In this document: positions 5,652-5,751 of the stretch, in pieces
How positions within the stretch are numbered: the first letter of the stretch is position 1
How the letters are laid out: each line of letters begins with the position of its first letter
Assembly (NCBI GenBank): GCA_023424585.1
Contig: JAFADT010000304.1
Coordinates: forward strand, 1 to 5,751
Direction of reading: 5' to 3'
DNA from: Pseudomonadota bacterium
GTDB lineage: Bacteria > Myxococcota > Myxococcia > Myxococcales > Myxococcaceae
DNA length: 5,751 nt
Notes under the pieces: model-generated
Told to the model about the DNA's origin: nothing
Databases searched by the model: none
Seen by the model: the letters and a program-made list of their open reading frames with translations, nothing else
Program-made: the position numbers and the translations under genes

Positions 5652-5751
5652 TGTCGGCGCTGCGTCAGGATTCATGAGTTTCCGCGTGTAACAGGATTCG
5701 CCACGATTGCAGCTCTACGCGTGACCATTCCTGTCACAGCCTGCCGGGGGC
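5652..5751. other. Right-edge non-coding sequence
   Basis: The last 100 bases contain no supportable gene. The octamer CAGGATTC occurs twice as a direct repeat (5666-5673 and 5692-5699), and GTGAC (5721-5725) can pair with GTCAC (5733-5737) over a 7-base loop. This part is slightly less GC-rich than the genes and may be the upstream region of a gene beyond the window. Confidence 0.4.

Noticed and set aside
713..5737. Octamer CCTGTCAC occurring near 713-720 and near 5730-5737
   Set aside because: Two copies of an 8-base word in almost 6 kb, without a shared context, are within chance expectation.

Overview
The window is very GC-rich, with strong G/C preference at third codon positions. It carries several exported proteins with Asp-Ala-Gly-rich linkers and a delta-60 repeat lipoprotein. 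This combination suggests a myxobacterium (Myxococcus, Corallococcus or Pyxidicoccus type). That placement is an inference from style and composition, not from a marker gene. No rRNA, tRNA, CRISPR array, transposase, integrase or phage gene is visible.

Layout from left to right: (1) the 3' part of a gene for an exported, probably lipid-anchored protein (2-604, +). It enters the window inside a tandem repeat coding for TETDAG-type hexapeptides and ends in a six-cysteine domain. (2) A 294-base non-coding gap (605-898) with a strong hairpin just after the stop. (3) A full-length amidohydrolase-superfamily metal-dependent hydrolase (899-2482, +) with all expected metal ligands and an unusual C-terminal extension. 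(4) A hairpin and a short gap, then a lipoprotein with six delta-60 (beta-propeller-like) repeats (2592-3977, +). (5) A 218-base convergent intergenic region (3978-4195) with a strong hairpin and a set of overlapping inverted repeats. (6) A SnoaL-like/NTF2-fold protein (4196-4741, -). (7) A 103-base divergent promoter region. (8) A secreted protein of unknown function (4845-5651, +). The last 100 bases hold no recognisable gene.

The genes do not form an obvious pathway. The three tandem plus-strand genes are separated by gaps with hairpins and look like separate transcription units. The only clear regulatory pairing is the divergent SnoaL-like/secreted-protein couple, whose translation starts share an identical 10-base leader element. 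I see no convincing new multi-gene system. The items most worth a second look are the divergent leader element, the overlapping inverted repeats at 4035-4194, the repeat-encoded linker at the left edge, and the C-terminal extension of the amidohydrolase.
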